This document shows positions 42,387 to 51,042 of a DNA stretch of 64,000 nucleotides, piece by piece (the stretch's first letter is position 1; each line of letters starts with the position of its first letter). The stretch is from NCBI RefSeq assembly GCF_014202975.1, contig NZ_JACHHZ010000005.1, positions 248,001-312,000 on the forward strand, in the 5' to 3' direction. The position numbers and the translations under genes were made by a program. Under the pieces are notes generated by a model, which was not told the DNA's origin, made no database searches, and saw only the letters and a program-made list of their open reading frames with translations. The stretch is from Povalibacter uvarum. GTDB taxonomy: Bacteria > Pseudomonadota > Gammaproteobacteria > Steroidobacterales > Steroidobacteraceae.

Positions 42387-43652
42387 TCACTCCATCGCCT
42401 GATACACCAGGTTCCTCATGATCGAGCGGTAATACGTGCGCCGCTCGATGTTCAATTCCTGCAGCATCATGATCGCAATGAGCTGTTCCTTCGGATCGAT
42501 CCAGAAGTACGGGCCGGTCGCGCCGCCCCAGAAATAATCTCCGACAGAACCTGGAACCGTGCCGCGGCCCGGTTCCAGTCGAACGCCAACTCCCAGTCCG
42601 TAGCCTTGTCCCAGTTGCGGCAGCGGCGCGGTCAATCCCAGTTCCTGCACGAAGCCGCCGTACGCCACGCCGGGCGGCAGGTGGTTGCTCGTCATGAGCT
42701 CGACGCTCTTGCGAGACAGCAGTCGCACGCCGTCGAGTTCGCCGCCATTCAGCAGCATCTGGCTGAAGCGTGCGTAGTCGTGAGCGGTCGAGACGAGGCC
42801 GCCGCCGCCTGAGAACCACTTCGGCGGACGAGCGGGATTGTAGCCGATCACGGGCGCTTTCGGATCGCGCAGCGGCTCGGCGAGTCTCGCGGCCTGCTGC
42901 GGCGAAAGCTGGAACGCGGTGTCGTTCATGCCGAGCGGCTTCGCGATTCGCTCGACCACGAAGCGATTCAGATCCATGCCGGAAACGACTTCGACCACAC
43001 GGCCCAGCACGTCGGTCGACATGCCGTACTCGAACGTGGTGCCCGGCTGATAGGCGAGCGGCAGCTTCGCGAGCTTGTCGATCAGTTCGGCGTTGGTCTG
43101 CTGATCGTCCATCGTGTTCGCCGCGCGATTGGCGCGCTGGACGAGTGAGTCGCCGAAAATTCCGTAGGTGAAGCCGGAGGTGTGACGCATCAGGTCCTGA
43201 ATGGTCATCTCCCTGCGAGACGGTTCAAGTGCGAGCGTCCGCTCGGAGCCCTCGGCCTTCTCCACGCCGACCTGCATCTGTTTGAGTTGCGGCAGGTACT
43301 TCGACACAGGATCGCCGAGCTGCAGCTTGCCTTCTTCCATCAGCATCAGCGCGGCGACAGAGGTCACGGGCTTGGTCATCGATGCGATCCGGAAGAGTGC
43401 GTCCGGCTGCATCGGCGCCTTCGCAGGCCTGTCGCGATCACCGAAGTGCTGGAAGTACGCGACCTTGCCGTTGCGCACGACGAGCACGACTGCGCCGGGG
43501 ATCGTGCCGGCCTTCACATCGCCCTCGAACTTCTCCGTGAGGCGCTGCAGCTTCGAGGCTGAGAATCCCGCGGCTTCAGGCGACGGTGTGTCGGTTGCGG
43601 ACAAGGCATTCATGGCGAACAGGGTCGCCAGCAGGGAAGGAACGACTTTCAT
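42387..43652 (-). CDS. Serine hydrolase of the beta-lactamase/esterase EstB family
   Basis: 421 residues with a signal peptide ending near NALSA. Class C-like active-site motifs: SMTK in RIASMTKPVTS (about 90), Tyr in FEYGMSTDVLG (about 205) and a glycine-rich HxG-like strand FSGGGGLVSTAHDYARF. The protein is likely a periplasmic esterase or D-aminopeptidase rather than a resistance enzyme. The start lies 12 bases downstream of the GntP permease gene on the same strand, suggesting co-transcription and perhaps a shared substrate. Confidence 0.88.
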   Translation of the reverse strand: MKVVPSLLATLFAMNALSATDTPSPEAAGFSASKLQRLTEKFEGDVKAGTIPGAVVLVVRNGKVAYFQHFGDRDRPAKAPMQPDALFRIASMTKPVTSVAALMLMEEGKLQLGDPVSKYLPQLKQMQVGVEKAEGSERTLALEPSRREMTIQDLMRHTSGFTYGIFGDSLVQRANRAANTMDDQQTNAELIDKLAKLPLAYQPGTTFEYGMSTDVLGRVVEVVSGMDLNRFVVERIAKPLGMNDTAFQLSPQQAARLAEPLRDPKAPVIGYNPARPPKWFSGGGGLVSTAHDYARFSQMLLNGGELDGVRLLSRKSVELMTSNHLPPGVAYGGFVQELGLTAPLPQLGQGYGLGVGVRLEPGRGTVPGSVGDYFWGGATGPYFWIDPKEQLIAIMMLQELNIERRTYYRSIMRNLVYQAME

Positions 43653-43664
43653 CGACGACTCCGA

Positions 43665-45056
43665 CTACACGAAACCGGTGAGGTAGTAGATCGCGATCAC
43701 GACGAAGACCGCGAGCGTCTTGATGCAGGTGATCGCGAAGATGTCTTTGTACGACTGACGGTGAGTCAGTCCCGTCACGGCGAGGAGCGTGATGACCGCG
43801 CCGTTGTGAGGCAGCGTATCCATGCCGCCGCTCGCCATCGAAGCCACGCGGTGCAGGACTTCCGGTGAAATTCCCGCGACCTGTGCCGCCGCGATGAACT
43901 GCTCCGACATTGCCGCGAGTGCAATGCTCAGGCCGCCCGATGCAGAGCCGGTGATACCCGCGAGAGTCGTCACGGTGATCGCTTCGTTGACGAGGGGATC
44001 GGGAATCGCCGCGAGCGCATTCTTGACGAGAATGAAGCCGGGCAGGGCAGCGATCACCGCGCCGAATCCGTATTCGGAAGCCGTGTTCATCGATGCGAGC
44101 AATGCGCCACCGATCGCAGCCTTCGTGCCTTCCGCGAAACGCACGATGATCGGTTTGAACGCGAGGATCAGCACAGTGAGGATGCCAGCGATCAGCGCGC
44201 CCATCACCGCCCAGATCGCAACTACCGACGTGAGCTGCATGCTCAAGGGTTGCGCCATGCCGGCGAGCTGCGTCTGCACGCTCGGCTCGTACACGAGCGG
44301 AATCGTTCGCGTGAAAGCGAGATTCGCGATCCCGACGATCAGCAGCGGCAGTACCGCAACGAGCGGATGCGTCGCGGTCGTGACGGGCACGCTCTCTGGT
44401 TCGTTGATGTGGTCCGTGCCATATCCCTCGCCGTTGCGGAGAGCAACGCGACGTCGCCAGTCGAGATACGTAAGCCCGGAGATCAGCACGACCAGTCCGC
44501 CCGAGACGCCGAGAATCGGCGCGGCCCAGGCGTCGGTGCCGAAGAAAGTCGTGGGAATGATGTTCTGGATCTGTGGCGTGCCGGGCAACGCGTCCATGGT
44601 GAACGTGAACGCACCGAGCGCGATCGTGCCGGGGATGAGGCGCTTCGGGATGTTGCCGCGGCGGAAGATCTCCGCGGCGAACGGATAGACCGCGAACACG
44701 ACAACGAACAGCGAGACGCCGCCATACGTGAGCAGCGCGCAGATGAGCACGATCGAGAGAATCGCGCGCTCCTGTCCAACCATGCGGATGACGGCGGCCG
44801 CGATGGATTGAGAGAAGCCCGACAGTTCGATCAGCTTGCCGAACACCGCGCCCAGCATGAACACCGGGAAATAGAGCTTCAGGAAGCCGACCATCCGCTC
44901 CATGAAGAGGCCGGTGAAGATCGACGGGACAGCCGCGGGCTCCGTCAGCAGTACGGCGAGCAACGCAGCCAGCGGCGCGAATAGGATGACGCTGTAGCCG
45001 CGGTAAGCCGCGAGCATGAGCAGCACCAGCGCGCCCAGCACGATCACAAAACTCAT
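43665..45056 (-). CDS. GntP-family proton symporter
   Basis: 463 residues, about 12-13 membrane helices. The family block TYGGVSLFVVVFAVYPFAAE is present, as are re-entrant loops near GTIALGAFTFTMDALPGTP and HNGAVITLLAVTGLTH. GntP permeases import gluconate or related sugar acids with protons, although several members take other organic acids (hydroxybutyrate, D-serine), so the substrate is open. It is followed by the serine hydrolase gene. Confidence 0.9.
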   Translation of the reverse strand: MSFVIVLGALVLLMLAAYRGYSVILFAPLAALLAVLLTEPAAVPSIFTGLFMERMVGFLKLYFPVFMLGAVFGKLIELSGFSQSIAAAVIRMVGQERAILSIVLICALLTYGGVSLFVVVFAVYPFAAEIFRRGNIPKRLIPGTIALGAFTFTMDALPGTPQIQNIIPTTFFGTDAWAAPILGVSGGLVVLISGLTYLDWRRRVALRNGEGYGTDHINEPESVPVTTATHPLVAVLPLLIVGIANLAFTRTIPLVYEPSVQTQLAGMAQPLSMQLTSVVAIWAVMGALIAGILTVLILAFKPIIVRFAEGTKAAIGGALLASMNTASEYGFGAVIAALPGFILVKNALAAIPDPLVNEAITVTTLAGITGSASGGLSIALAAMSEQFIAAAQVAGISPEVLHRVASMASGGMDTLPHNGAVITLLAVTGLTHRQSYKDIFAITCIKTLAVFVVIAIYYLTGFV

Positions 45057-45135
45057 GCGATCCCCCCGCGTAGGCCCGACCCGGTCACCCTGCGCGGCCT
45101 TTTGCAGCGCAATCGAAGTGCACCGGGCATTAATT

Positions 45136-45147
45136 CATCAGTTGATG
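45136..45147. promoter_or_regulatory. Palindrome upstream of the GntP gene
   Basis: CATCA-GT-TGATG, a perfect inverted repeat 80 bases before the GntP start, next to an AT-rich patch (CATTAATTCATCAG). Possible operator; the evidence is only symmetry and position. Confidence 0.3.
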
Positions 45148-45184
45148 AGTTTCCGGTCAGCTTGCCCCGGCGGGGTGCGGGCTG

Positions 45185-46012
45185 TCAATTCAGGGCTTCT
45201 CTGCGCGGGCGGTCGAGCGGCAGATGCTGGCTGTCGACGGGCTCGAACCGGGTTCGGGCGGCCGAGAAATCCCAGCGTTCGGCGATACACGCGAGATAGG
45301 GTTCGTTCGCGCGCCGCAGCAGGTTGATAGAGTTCGGCGCGCTATGGCGCACGCGCCATGAAAGTGCCGTGCCAGCCTGCACAGCCCAGATGGCTCGCGG
45401 CAGATCCGGAAACCGCTCAGCGAGCGGACGCACATACGGCAGGTGGATGTGCCCACCCATCACGATGTCGGCACCTGCTGCAGCCCATCGACGTACTGCG
45501 TGTTCGTTGCCGTGAACCACGTTCTTCTCGTCCTTGCCCTTGATCACATGCACGGGCTGATGGGTGACGACGATGCGGACCCGATCGGGGGTGCTCGCAT
45601 CGAGTTGCCGGGCAATCCGCTGCGCCTGGTCCGGTGATATCTCGCCGTCGACGTGTCGATACCAGCGCGTCGTGTTGACGCAGAGGATGTGGAAGTCCGC
45701 CGATTCGTAGCGCGGTTCCAGCGCTTCTCCGAACACGCGTCGATACCCGGCGTACGGAAAAAACAACCGCGCCGGAAGATTGAACAGCGGAATGTCGTGA
45801 TTACCCGGCAGTGTCACGATCGTTGCCGGTCGGAGCTGCTCGAGAAAGGCTCGCGCCGCCTCGAACTGTCCGCGTCGGGCGCGCTGGGTGATATCCCCCG
45901 ACCACACGATGACTTCAGGCTTCATCTCGGTCACGAGCCGCAGCAGCGCGTCGACCACCGGCGGTTGCTCCGTGCCGAAGTGCGTATCGGAAATCTGGAG
46001 CAGCACACCCAT
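45185..46012 (-). CDS. Metallophosphoesterase (CpdA/Icc-like fold)
   Basis: 275 residues. The calcineurin-like metal site motifs are all present: SDTHFG (about 8), GDITQ (about 39), GNHD (about 70), VVTHQPVH (about 150) and GGHIHLP (about 187). It hydrolyses phosphodiesters or phosphomonoesters with two metals in the cytoplasm. The start codon overlaps the stop of the lipid-kinase gene (TGATG), so the two are coupled; in many bacteria this pairing suggests roles in lipid or nucleotide phosphate turnover. Confidence 0.9.
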   Translation of the reverse strand: MGVLLQISDTHFGTEQPPVVDALLRLVTEMKPEVIVWSGDITQRARRGQFEAARAFLEQLRPATIVTLPGNHDIPLFNLPARLFFPYAGYRRVFGEALEPRYESADFHILCVNTTRWYRHVDGEISPDQAQRIARQLDASTPDRVRIVVTHQPVHVIKGKDEKNVVHGNEHAVRRWAAAGADIVMGGHIHLPYVRPLAERFPDLPRAIWAVQAGTALSWRVRHSAPNSINLLRRANEPYLACIAERWDFSAARTRFEPVDSQHLPLDRPRREALN

Positions 46013-46947
46013 CAGCCACCGTCCGCTGCGGGAGTCATCAGCAGCAACGCTTCCGGCGCGACCTCGAAGCGCAAGGGCAATGCGGCCTGCCAGATCTCGC
46101 CGTCCGTTGCGACCCGGATCGAGCCACGCGTCGCGGAAGCGAGCCGCACCGTCATCTGCTTGAAGGAGAAATCGCGCACGTTCTCCGCCTCACCGAGTCG
46201 GCCGAGCATCCCACGCACCGCCAGCCACAGCAATGCGGCACTTCCGGTCGGTTTCACGATGAGCGCGGCAAGCCTCCGTCGTCCGATGTCGCTGGCTTCG
46301 GGCAGGCCGACCTGCTCGAGCTGCAACGCATTGTTGCCGACGAAGAGCGTCGGTGTGCGCACGAGCTCCGATCGATCGTCGTGCCAGATCTCGAGCGCTA
46401 GCTGACGATGATCCTGGAGCAGCGTCGCAAGGCCGGCCCACATCGCGACGAGCCGGTTGCGTCCGTACTGCTGCTTGAAGGCTTCGCGATCCTGCAGCAG
46501 CTTCGGGTAGAGACCGACGCTCGCATTCACGAGGAATGCGCGTCCATTGAGCATTCCCACCTGCACTCGCTTGATATTGGCGTTGATGAGCGCCTGCGTC
46601 GCTGCTTCCGTTGCGAGCGGAATGTCGTGCGCGCGGCCGGAGTAGTTGAACGTGCCCTGCGGGATGATGCCGAAGGGTCGTCCTGTGGGCAGCGCTGACT
46701 GCAGCACTGCGTTGATGGTGCCGTCGCCGCCGGCAACGACGATCGCGCCGCGATGCCGTTGTGCCTCATCAGCGGCATGACGCGCAATCGCATGCAGCTC
46801 CTGAGGGTCGGCAACAGCGAGCAGTTCATACGGCTGACCGGCCTCGCGCAACGTCGCCTCGATCCGTTCCTGCTCTTCGCGTGCGTCCGCGGAGCCGGAG
46901 GCCGCATTCATCACGATGAAGAAAGTCGAAGTGGCAGTGTCGGACAT
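46012..46947 (-). CDS. Diacylglycerol-kinase-family lipid kinase
   Basis: 311 residues from the ATG behind GAGGC. The DAGK catalytic domain has FIVMNAASGSADA at the N-terminus, the nucleotide loop VVAGGDGTINAVLQ and IIPQGTFNYSGRAHD in place of the usual LPxGTxNDFAR. A YegS/BmrU-like C-terminal beta domain follows. It phosphorylates diacylglycerol or a related lipid. It is translationally coupled to the metallophosphoesterase. Confidence 0.9.
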   Translation of the reverse strand: MSDTATSTFFIVMNAASGSADAREEQERIEATLREAGQPYELLAVADPQELHAIARHAADEAQRHRGAIVVAGGDGTINAVLQSALPTGRPFGIIPQGTFNYSGRAHDIPLATEAATQALINANIKRVQVGMLNGRAFLVNASVGLYPKLLQDREAFKQQYGRNRLVAMWAGLATLLQDHRQLALEIWHDDRSELVRTPTLFVGNNALQLEQVGLPEASDIGRRRLAALIVKPTGSAALLWLAVRGMLGRLGEAENVRDFSFKQMTVRLASATRGSIRVATDGEIWQAALPLRFEVAPEALLLMTPAADGG

Positions 46948-47014
46948 GAAGCCTCGGGCTCGAAGGCGATTGTTCTCACAATGCCGGCCCGATTCCCGTG
47001 GTTCCTCGCGGCTT

Positions 47015-47467
47015 CTACTCGTAGCGCCTGCCGTCGTGCTCGAGCCAGCCGTGTGCGTGCCTTCCCTGCGGATCGCGATGTGTCCAGTGGAGGACGCCGC
47101 CCTTGTTGTTCCACTCGTACTCGCCGAAGAAGGCGACACGATCACCTTCGCGCAACGAATCGATGCGCGGCGCGAGGTCGATGTTGTGCGCGACGAGCAG
47201 TGTCTGGCCGGAACCGAGCCGGATCAGGAAACGTTGATGCCGCGAACCCTGATTGTCGTCCGACAGAATTTTCTGCACTGTTCCGTGGCCGCGGACCTGG
47301 ATGTTGCTGCGCTGGTTTTCATAGGCTTGCGCCAGAATGTCATCGGCGCTGGATTCGACAGCGACAGCCGGACTGGAAGGCTGCGTCGAAGGTTGGGGCA
47401 GTCCGCCCCGCATCGTGAACTGATAGGCCGCAGCAACGACGATCAGTGCCAGCAGCAGCTTCTTCAT
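47015..47467 (-). CDS. DUF3465 protein, exported
   Basis: 150 residues with a signal peptide or membrane anchor (MKKLLLALIVVAAAYQFTMR). The domain has an OB-like strand pattern (NIQVRGHGTVQKILSDDNQG, DRVAFFGEYEWNNKGGVLHW, then THRDPQGRH and GWLEHDGRRY), characteristic of DUF3465. It is predicted periplasmic; function unknown. It is divergent from the DUF924 gene, 56 bases apart. Confidence 0.85.
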   Translation of the reverse strand: MKKLLLALIVVAAAYQFTMRGGLPQPSTQPSSPAVAVESSADDILAQAYENQRSNIQVRGHGTVQKILSDDNQGSRHQRFLIRLGSGQTLLVAHNIDLAPRIDSLREGDRVAFFGEYEWNNKGGVLHWTHRDPQGRHAHGWLEHDGRRYE

Positions 47468-47523
47468 GCGCGCACCCTGCGGATGAGAGGGTGCGACTAT
47501 CGCAGAAAATCGAGGTGTGTGAC

Positions 47524-48072
47524 GTGCAAACCCTGCCCTGGATCGATGAGGTCATCCGCTTCTGGTTCGAAGAGCTGCGTCCGCAGGACTGGTTCGTCCG
47601 CAGCGCCGCGACCGATGAGACGTGCCGGGTGCGGTTCCTGGATCTTTACGAATCCGTCAGCGAGCAGGCAGCGCGAACACCGGTGGCGACGGGTCGGCAC
47701 GCACTCGCCACAGTGATCGTGCTCGATCAATTTCCCCGCAACATGTTTCGTGGCTCGCCGCGTGCATTCGCTACGGATGCGCAGGCGCTGCGGATCTCGG
47801 AGGAGGCGATTGCGGCGAAGCTCGATCGCGAGCTCACACCAGCGCAGCGTACGTTTCTCTACATGCCTTTCCAGCACGCCGAGAATCGCGACGTGCAGGC
47901 GCGGTCAGTCGAATTGTTCGCATCGCTCGGCGATGCGCAGTCGCTTTCGTATGCGCACAAGCACAAGGAAGTCGTCGATCGTTTCGGCCGGTTTCCTCAT
48001 CGCAACGAGGCGCTGGGCCGGGATTCGACGCCGGAAGAGGTCGAGTTCATGAAGAGTCATCCGGGGTTTTGA
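47524..48072 (+). CDS. DUF924 family protein
   Basis: 182 residues from a GTG with GAGGTG upstream; codons before it overlap the divergent DUF3465 start. DUF924 features: IDEVIRFWFEELRPQDWFV, VIVLDQFPRNMFRGSPRAFA, and MPFQHAENRDVQARSVELF. It is all-helical, TPR-like and cytoplasmic; no activity is established. It ends ten bases before a family A repeat. Confidence 0.88.
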   Translation: MQTLPWIDEVIRFWFEELRPQDWFVRSAATDETCRVRFLDLYESVSEQAARTPVATGRHALATVIVLDQFPRNMFRGSPRAFATDAQALRISEEAIAAKLDRELTPAQRTFLYMPFQHAENRDVQARSVELFASLGDAQSLSYAHKHKEVVDRFGRFPHRNEALGRDSTPEEVEFMKSHPGF

Positions 48073-48080
48073 GGTACCGA

Positions 48081-48149
48081 CGTCACTCCCGCGCAGGCGG
48101 GAGTCCATGCCTTGATGACAGATGGATTCCCGCGTACGCGGGAATGACT
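48081..48149. repeat. Family A repeat pair, copy 7
   Basis: ACTCCCGCGCAGGCGGGAGT and ATTCCCGCGTACGCGGGAAT around CATGCCTTGATGACAGATGG, between the convergent DUF924 and RRM genes. Confidence 0.85.
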
Positions 48150-48170
48150 GCCCCCTCCCCCAGAAATGAC

Positions 48171-48198
48171 TGTGGGCCGGTTTTGAGGCCGGCCCACA
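48171..48198 (-). terminator. Hairpin terminator after the RRM gene
   Basis: TGTGGGCCGG/CCGGCCCACA, a perfect 10-bp stem with 8-nt loop, 45 bases past the stop of the RRM gene. The T-run is weak (CATTTC). Confidence 0.6.
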
Positions 48199-48242
48199 GT
48201 ACTCATCTTCCAATCAGCGCAGCTTTATCAGCTGCGGCGTGA

Positions 48243-48575
48243 TTACCAGCGACCGCCACCGCCGCCGCCGTAACCACCACCGCCGCCACCGCCGCCGCCG
48301 AAGCCGCCACGACCGCCGCCGCCACCACCGCGGGGCTTGTCCTGTGCTTCATTGACCTTCAGCGGGCGACCGCCCATGTTGTGGCCATTGAGCGCCTGGA
48401 TGGCGCGCGCCGCATCGGCGCGGGGCATCTCGACGAAGCCGAAGCCGCGGGGGCGGCCGGTTTCGCGATCGTTGATCAGGGAGACCGACTCCACGGTGCC
48501 GTGCTGTTCGAACAGCGCGCGCACAGCGGCTTCATCGGCGGAGAAGGGCAGGTTGCCCACGTAAATCTTGCTCAT
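48243..48575 (-). CDS. RRM-type RNA-binding protein with glycine-rich tail
   Basis: 110 residues. One RNA recognition motif (1-78) has RNP2 IYVGNL and RNP1 RGFGFVEM intact. A 30-residue Gly/Arg/Tyr tail follows (RGGFGGGG). Such proteins resemble cyanobacterial and proteobacterial cold-inducible Rbp proteins. The start is the ATG beginning MSKIYVGNLPFSADE. The promoter candidate at 48755 would give a leader of about 170 bases. Confidence 0.92.
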   Translation of the reverse strand: MSKIYVGNLPFSADEAAVRALFEQHGTVESVSLINDRETGRPRGFGFVEMPRADAARAIQALNGHNMGGRPLKVNEAQDKPRGGGGGGRGGFGGGGGGGGGYGGGGGGRW

Positions 48576-48754
48576 TAACAAAAAGACCTTTGAGAAAAGT
48601 ACCTGACGTGTCTTTCCGACTGCGTGCAGGCAAACGACAAACGACACCCTGAAGTTCCTGGTGTCTCCTGGATCGGGAACGATTCGGTTTCGGAACCTTG
48701 GACGGACGGTTGCCGATCAAGGAAGGGAAAGGAAAGATCACGAGCCGGGCGCGA

Positions 48755-48760
48755 CTATAC
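48755..48760 (-). promoter_or_regulatory. Extended -10 promoter for the RRM gene
   Basis: On the minus strand TGTATAGT gives an extended -10 with a poor -35 about 18 bases upstream. Transcription would start near 48748, leaving a 5' leader of about 170 bases before the RRM start. The rest of the 48576-49038 gap holds a family A repeat and nothing else recognised. Confidence 0.4.
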
Positions 48761-48916
48761 ACCTTCACCCGCGGCCCAAAGGAGCGATTTTTGGGCGTGG
48801 AGTCGCAAACCGCGCCCCGGCGATTCCCTGAATCCGGCCGGCGGGGTGGCCCGCCAGCCCCCTGGGAAGTACCACGCCGTCGTACCAGCTTGCCCCTTGG
48901 GGGCTGTCTACCACGC

Positions 48917-48985
48917 CGTCACCCCCGCGAAAGCGGGGGTCCATCCCCGGTCCCTCGGATGGATTCCCGCTTTCGCGGGAATGAC
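48917..48985. repeat. Family A repeat pair, copy 8
   Basis: ACCCCCGCGAAAGCGGGGGT and ATTCCCGCTTTCGCGGGAAT around CCATCCCCGGTCCCTCGGAT, 54 bases beyond the end of the Spy-like gene. Confidence 0.85.
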
Positions 48986-49038
48986 TTTGGCAACGTCGTC
49001 AGAGAAGGGACGCCCCTTTCCTGGCCCGACGATCGTCC

Positions 49039-49578
49039 CTACAGCGTCGTCGGCGCCGCCCTGTCCCGCTCCTTATGTTCACCACGCCGCTGCTCCCAAC
49101 GGGCTTTGCGCTCGGCGAGGACCTGCGGGACCTTCGCCTTCTGCTCCGGGGTCAGCAGGGCGAACACCTGTGTCTGGGTGTCGCTGGCCTGCTGGATCGC
49201 CTCGGCAGCGAGCTGCTTCTTCGTGGCAATCAGCCCAGGGTAGTTGGGGTCGTCCGGCATCGTGCCGGCGAGCGAGTCGCGGTTGCTGCGTTCGCGCTCA
49301 CGAAGCGCTTTACGCTGTTGGGCATTGCTGTCGAGAACAGCACGCACGCTCTGTTGCTGTTGCGCCGTGAGATCGAGCTGTTTGAGCGCTCCCATCATCG
49401 GCATTGCGTCGTGACCGCGATGGCGATGCATCGAGTCGCGGTGCATCGACTGGGGCCGCTGATCGCCATTGCTGTCAGCGCTGGTGCCGGCGTATGCGAT
49501 GCCGCCAGCGATCGTCAGTGCCGCACAGCCGGCGAGCAACGAATTCCTGAGCGGGGAATTTCTGAATCGGTTCGTCAT
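49039..49578 (-). CDS. Spy/CpxP-like periplasmic protein (LTxxQ motif)
   Basis: 179 residues with a signal peptide ending near GIAYAG. Two LTxxQ-type motifs, KQLDLTAQQQQSVRAVLD and VFALLTPEQKAKVPQVL, lie in a helical mature domain. A Met/His-rich stretch (MHRDSMHRHRGHDAMPMMG) could bind metal. Family members are periplasmic chaperones or metal/envelope-stress sensors. It lies next to an RcnB-like gene on the same strand, also a periplasmic His-rich protein. Confidence 0.85.
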   Translation of the reverse strand: MTNRFRNSPLRNSLLAGCAALTIAGGIAYAGTSADSNGDQRPQSMHRDSMHRHRGHDAMPMMGALKQLDLTAQQQQSVRAVLDSNAQQRKALRERERSNRDSLAGTMPDDPNYPGLIATKKQLAAEAIQQASDTQTQVFALLTPEQKAKVPQVLAERKARWEQRRGEHKERDRAAPTTL

Positions 49579-49710
49579 GAAAAGGTACTCCTCGAAGGGT
49601 CACCGCTATCGGGCGACATGGGATTCGACAGGTCCCGGAGCCTCCTGCTCCGGGACAATTGTAGGAACGTTGTAACCAATTGCATCGTCAATGGGCCGGG
49701 GCCCGTGACA

Positions 49711-50181
49711 TCAGTAGAAGATGTCGCTCACTACGTTCGCCACGAGGCCGGTCGCGATCGCGGCGAGGATCACGTCATTGTCGACGCGAACCCAGTGATA
49801 GCCGCGGGGCGGAGGACGCAGGCGATACGTCGAGTAGTTGTGCACGACGTAGCGCGGTGCGTAGTAGCCCGCCGGCAGGTAGGCGCCGCGGTACCACCGG
49901 TGATGGCGGTAGTTCTTCGGCGGGTAGTAACGGATGACCTTGTAACGACCGTCATAGCGACCATCGTAGTAACGATCACTGTAGTGGCGGTGGTCGGCGC
50001 GGCGACGATCATCCCGGTCGCGGTCGTGACGATCGTGATCGCGATGATCATGACGATCATCGTTCCACGAACGCTGGTCGTGGCCGCGGTCGCGATCCCT
50101 GGAATCGGCCATTGCAGCGGTTCCCACCAGGCTCGTGAAAGCGGTGGCAGTGACGAGAGCAGCGGCAATCAGGCGGTTCAT
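49711..50181 (-). CDS. RcnB-like periplasmic protein
   Basis: 156 residues, signal peptide ending near AAMA. A low-complexity Asp/Arg/His region (about 27-80, repeated DRHDRDRDDRR units) precedes the RcnB domain with YYAPRYVVHNYSTYRLRPPP and RGYHWVRVDNDVILAAIATG. RcnB in E. coli modulates nickel/cobalt efflux. No rcnA-type gene is in the window, so a metal role is only suggested. Confidence 0.88.
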   Translation of the reverse strand: MNRLIAAALVTATAFTSLVGTAAMADSRDRDRGHDQRSWNDDRHDHRDHDRHDRDRDDRRRADHRHYSDRYYDGRYDGRYKVIRYYPPKNYRHHRWYRGAYLPAGYYAPRYVVHNYSTYRLRPPPRGYHWVRVDNDVILAAIATGLVANVVSDIFY

Positions 50182-50404
50182 CTTCGTCTCCTCGAGCGCC
50201 GGAGCAGCCGGCTTGGGCGCACTATTGCGCGCCGGGCCTGATTTGAAGCTGAACGATTTCAGTCAGTTACGGTTCAGCCAGGGGCGGCCGGATTACGTCC
50301 TATGGCCAATGAAATTCTGCTTGGCTGACAGGGATTTGCCGCGCTAACGTACTCGCAGGCTGGCGGTGTTACCGGCAGGCACAATAAGAATCGGGAGGAA
50401 GGGA

Positions 50405-50944
50405 ATGGCCGCGAATCTCAGCAGCGAACTTGCGATCCAGATTCAGTCAGGGACGAATTCGCCGCGGCGGCTTTCCTCCGATCCTTTCGAAACCTTCCTC
50501 GAAGCGATGCTCCAGGTGCGACAGGAATGTCATCTGTGGAAGGCGCACTTCATTCATCTCTCGGGTCACGCATTGCCCGAGGCTACGTCGGCCGAGTACC
50601 GCGACGTGTGGGACCTGATGCTCGCGAAATGGATTCCCGAGTACTCCCCGGAAAACTATCAACGCTTCGCTCCGCTGTTCGAAAACGCGCTACGCGACAT
50701 GCGCGCACGCTTCGATCGCTTGAGCGTGGTGTTCAGCCGCGTACTCCCGCGCGATGTGCGCAAGCGCCTCGACAAGGCCATGCGCCAACTCGACTTCGCC
50801 GCGGCAAGCTACAGCTGGATTCCGGCGCGCGAACACATCGAAGATCCCGCAGTGCTCTTCGCTGCGAGATTCAAGGGAGTGATTCGAGTGCTGAGGCTGA
50901 TTGCGAGAGATGCGGATGAGAGGTTGAGGATGATGGTGGAGTAG
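50405..50944 (+). CDS. Hypothetical cytoplasmic helical protein
   Basis: 179 residues from the ATG with a strong RBS (GGGAGGAAGGGA); the longer GTG frame starts in its leader. It is helical, without signal or membrane segments; the blocks HLWKAHFIHLSGHALPEATS and ALRDMRARFDRLSVVFSRVL are not a family I recognise. The stop is followed at once by a family C repeat. Confidence 0.65.
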   Translation: MAANLSSELAIQIQSGTNSPRRLSSDPFETFLEAMLQVRQECHLWKAHFIHLSGHALPEATSAEYRDVWDLMLAKWIPEYSPENYQRFAPLFENALRDMRARFDRLSVVFSRVLPRDVRKRLDKAMRQLDFAAASYSWIPAREHIEDPAVLFAARFKGVIRVLRLIARDADERLRMMVE

Positions 50945-51037
50945 AGCTGCGAGCTGCGAGCGATGAGCGGCGAGCCAGAAGGGAGAAGTCCCTTCATGTC
51001 TGCCTCTGGCTCATCGCTCACAGCTCGCCGCTCATAG
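50945..51037. repeat. Family C repeat, copy 5 (longest)
   Basis: AGAGCTGCGAGCTGCGAGCG ATGAGCGGCGAGCCAGA and its complement TCTGGCTCATCGCTCACAGC TCGCCGCTCAT surround a loop with inner pair AGAAGGGAG and TCCCTTC. It fills the gap between two convergent genes exactly, from one stop codon to six bases before the other. Confidence 0.8.
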
Positions 51038-51042
51038 CCTTC

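Noticed and set aside
42387..43652. Beta-lactamase-fold gene considered as an antibiotic-resistance gene
   Set aside because: The motifs fit the EstB/esterase branch (Tyr in YGMSTDVL, glycine-rich strand) and not a class C beta-lactamase.
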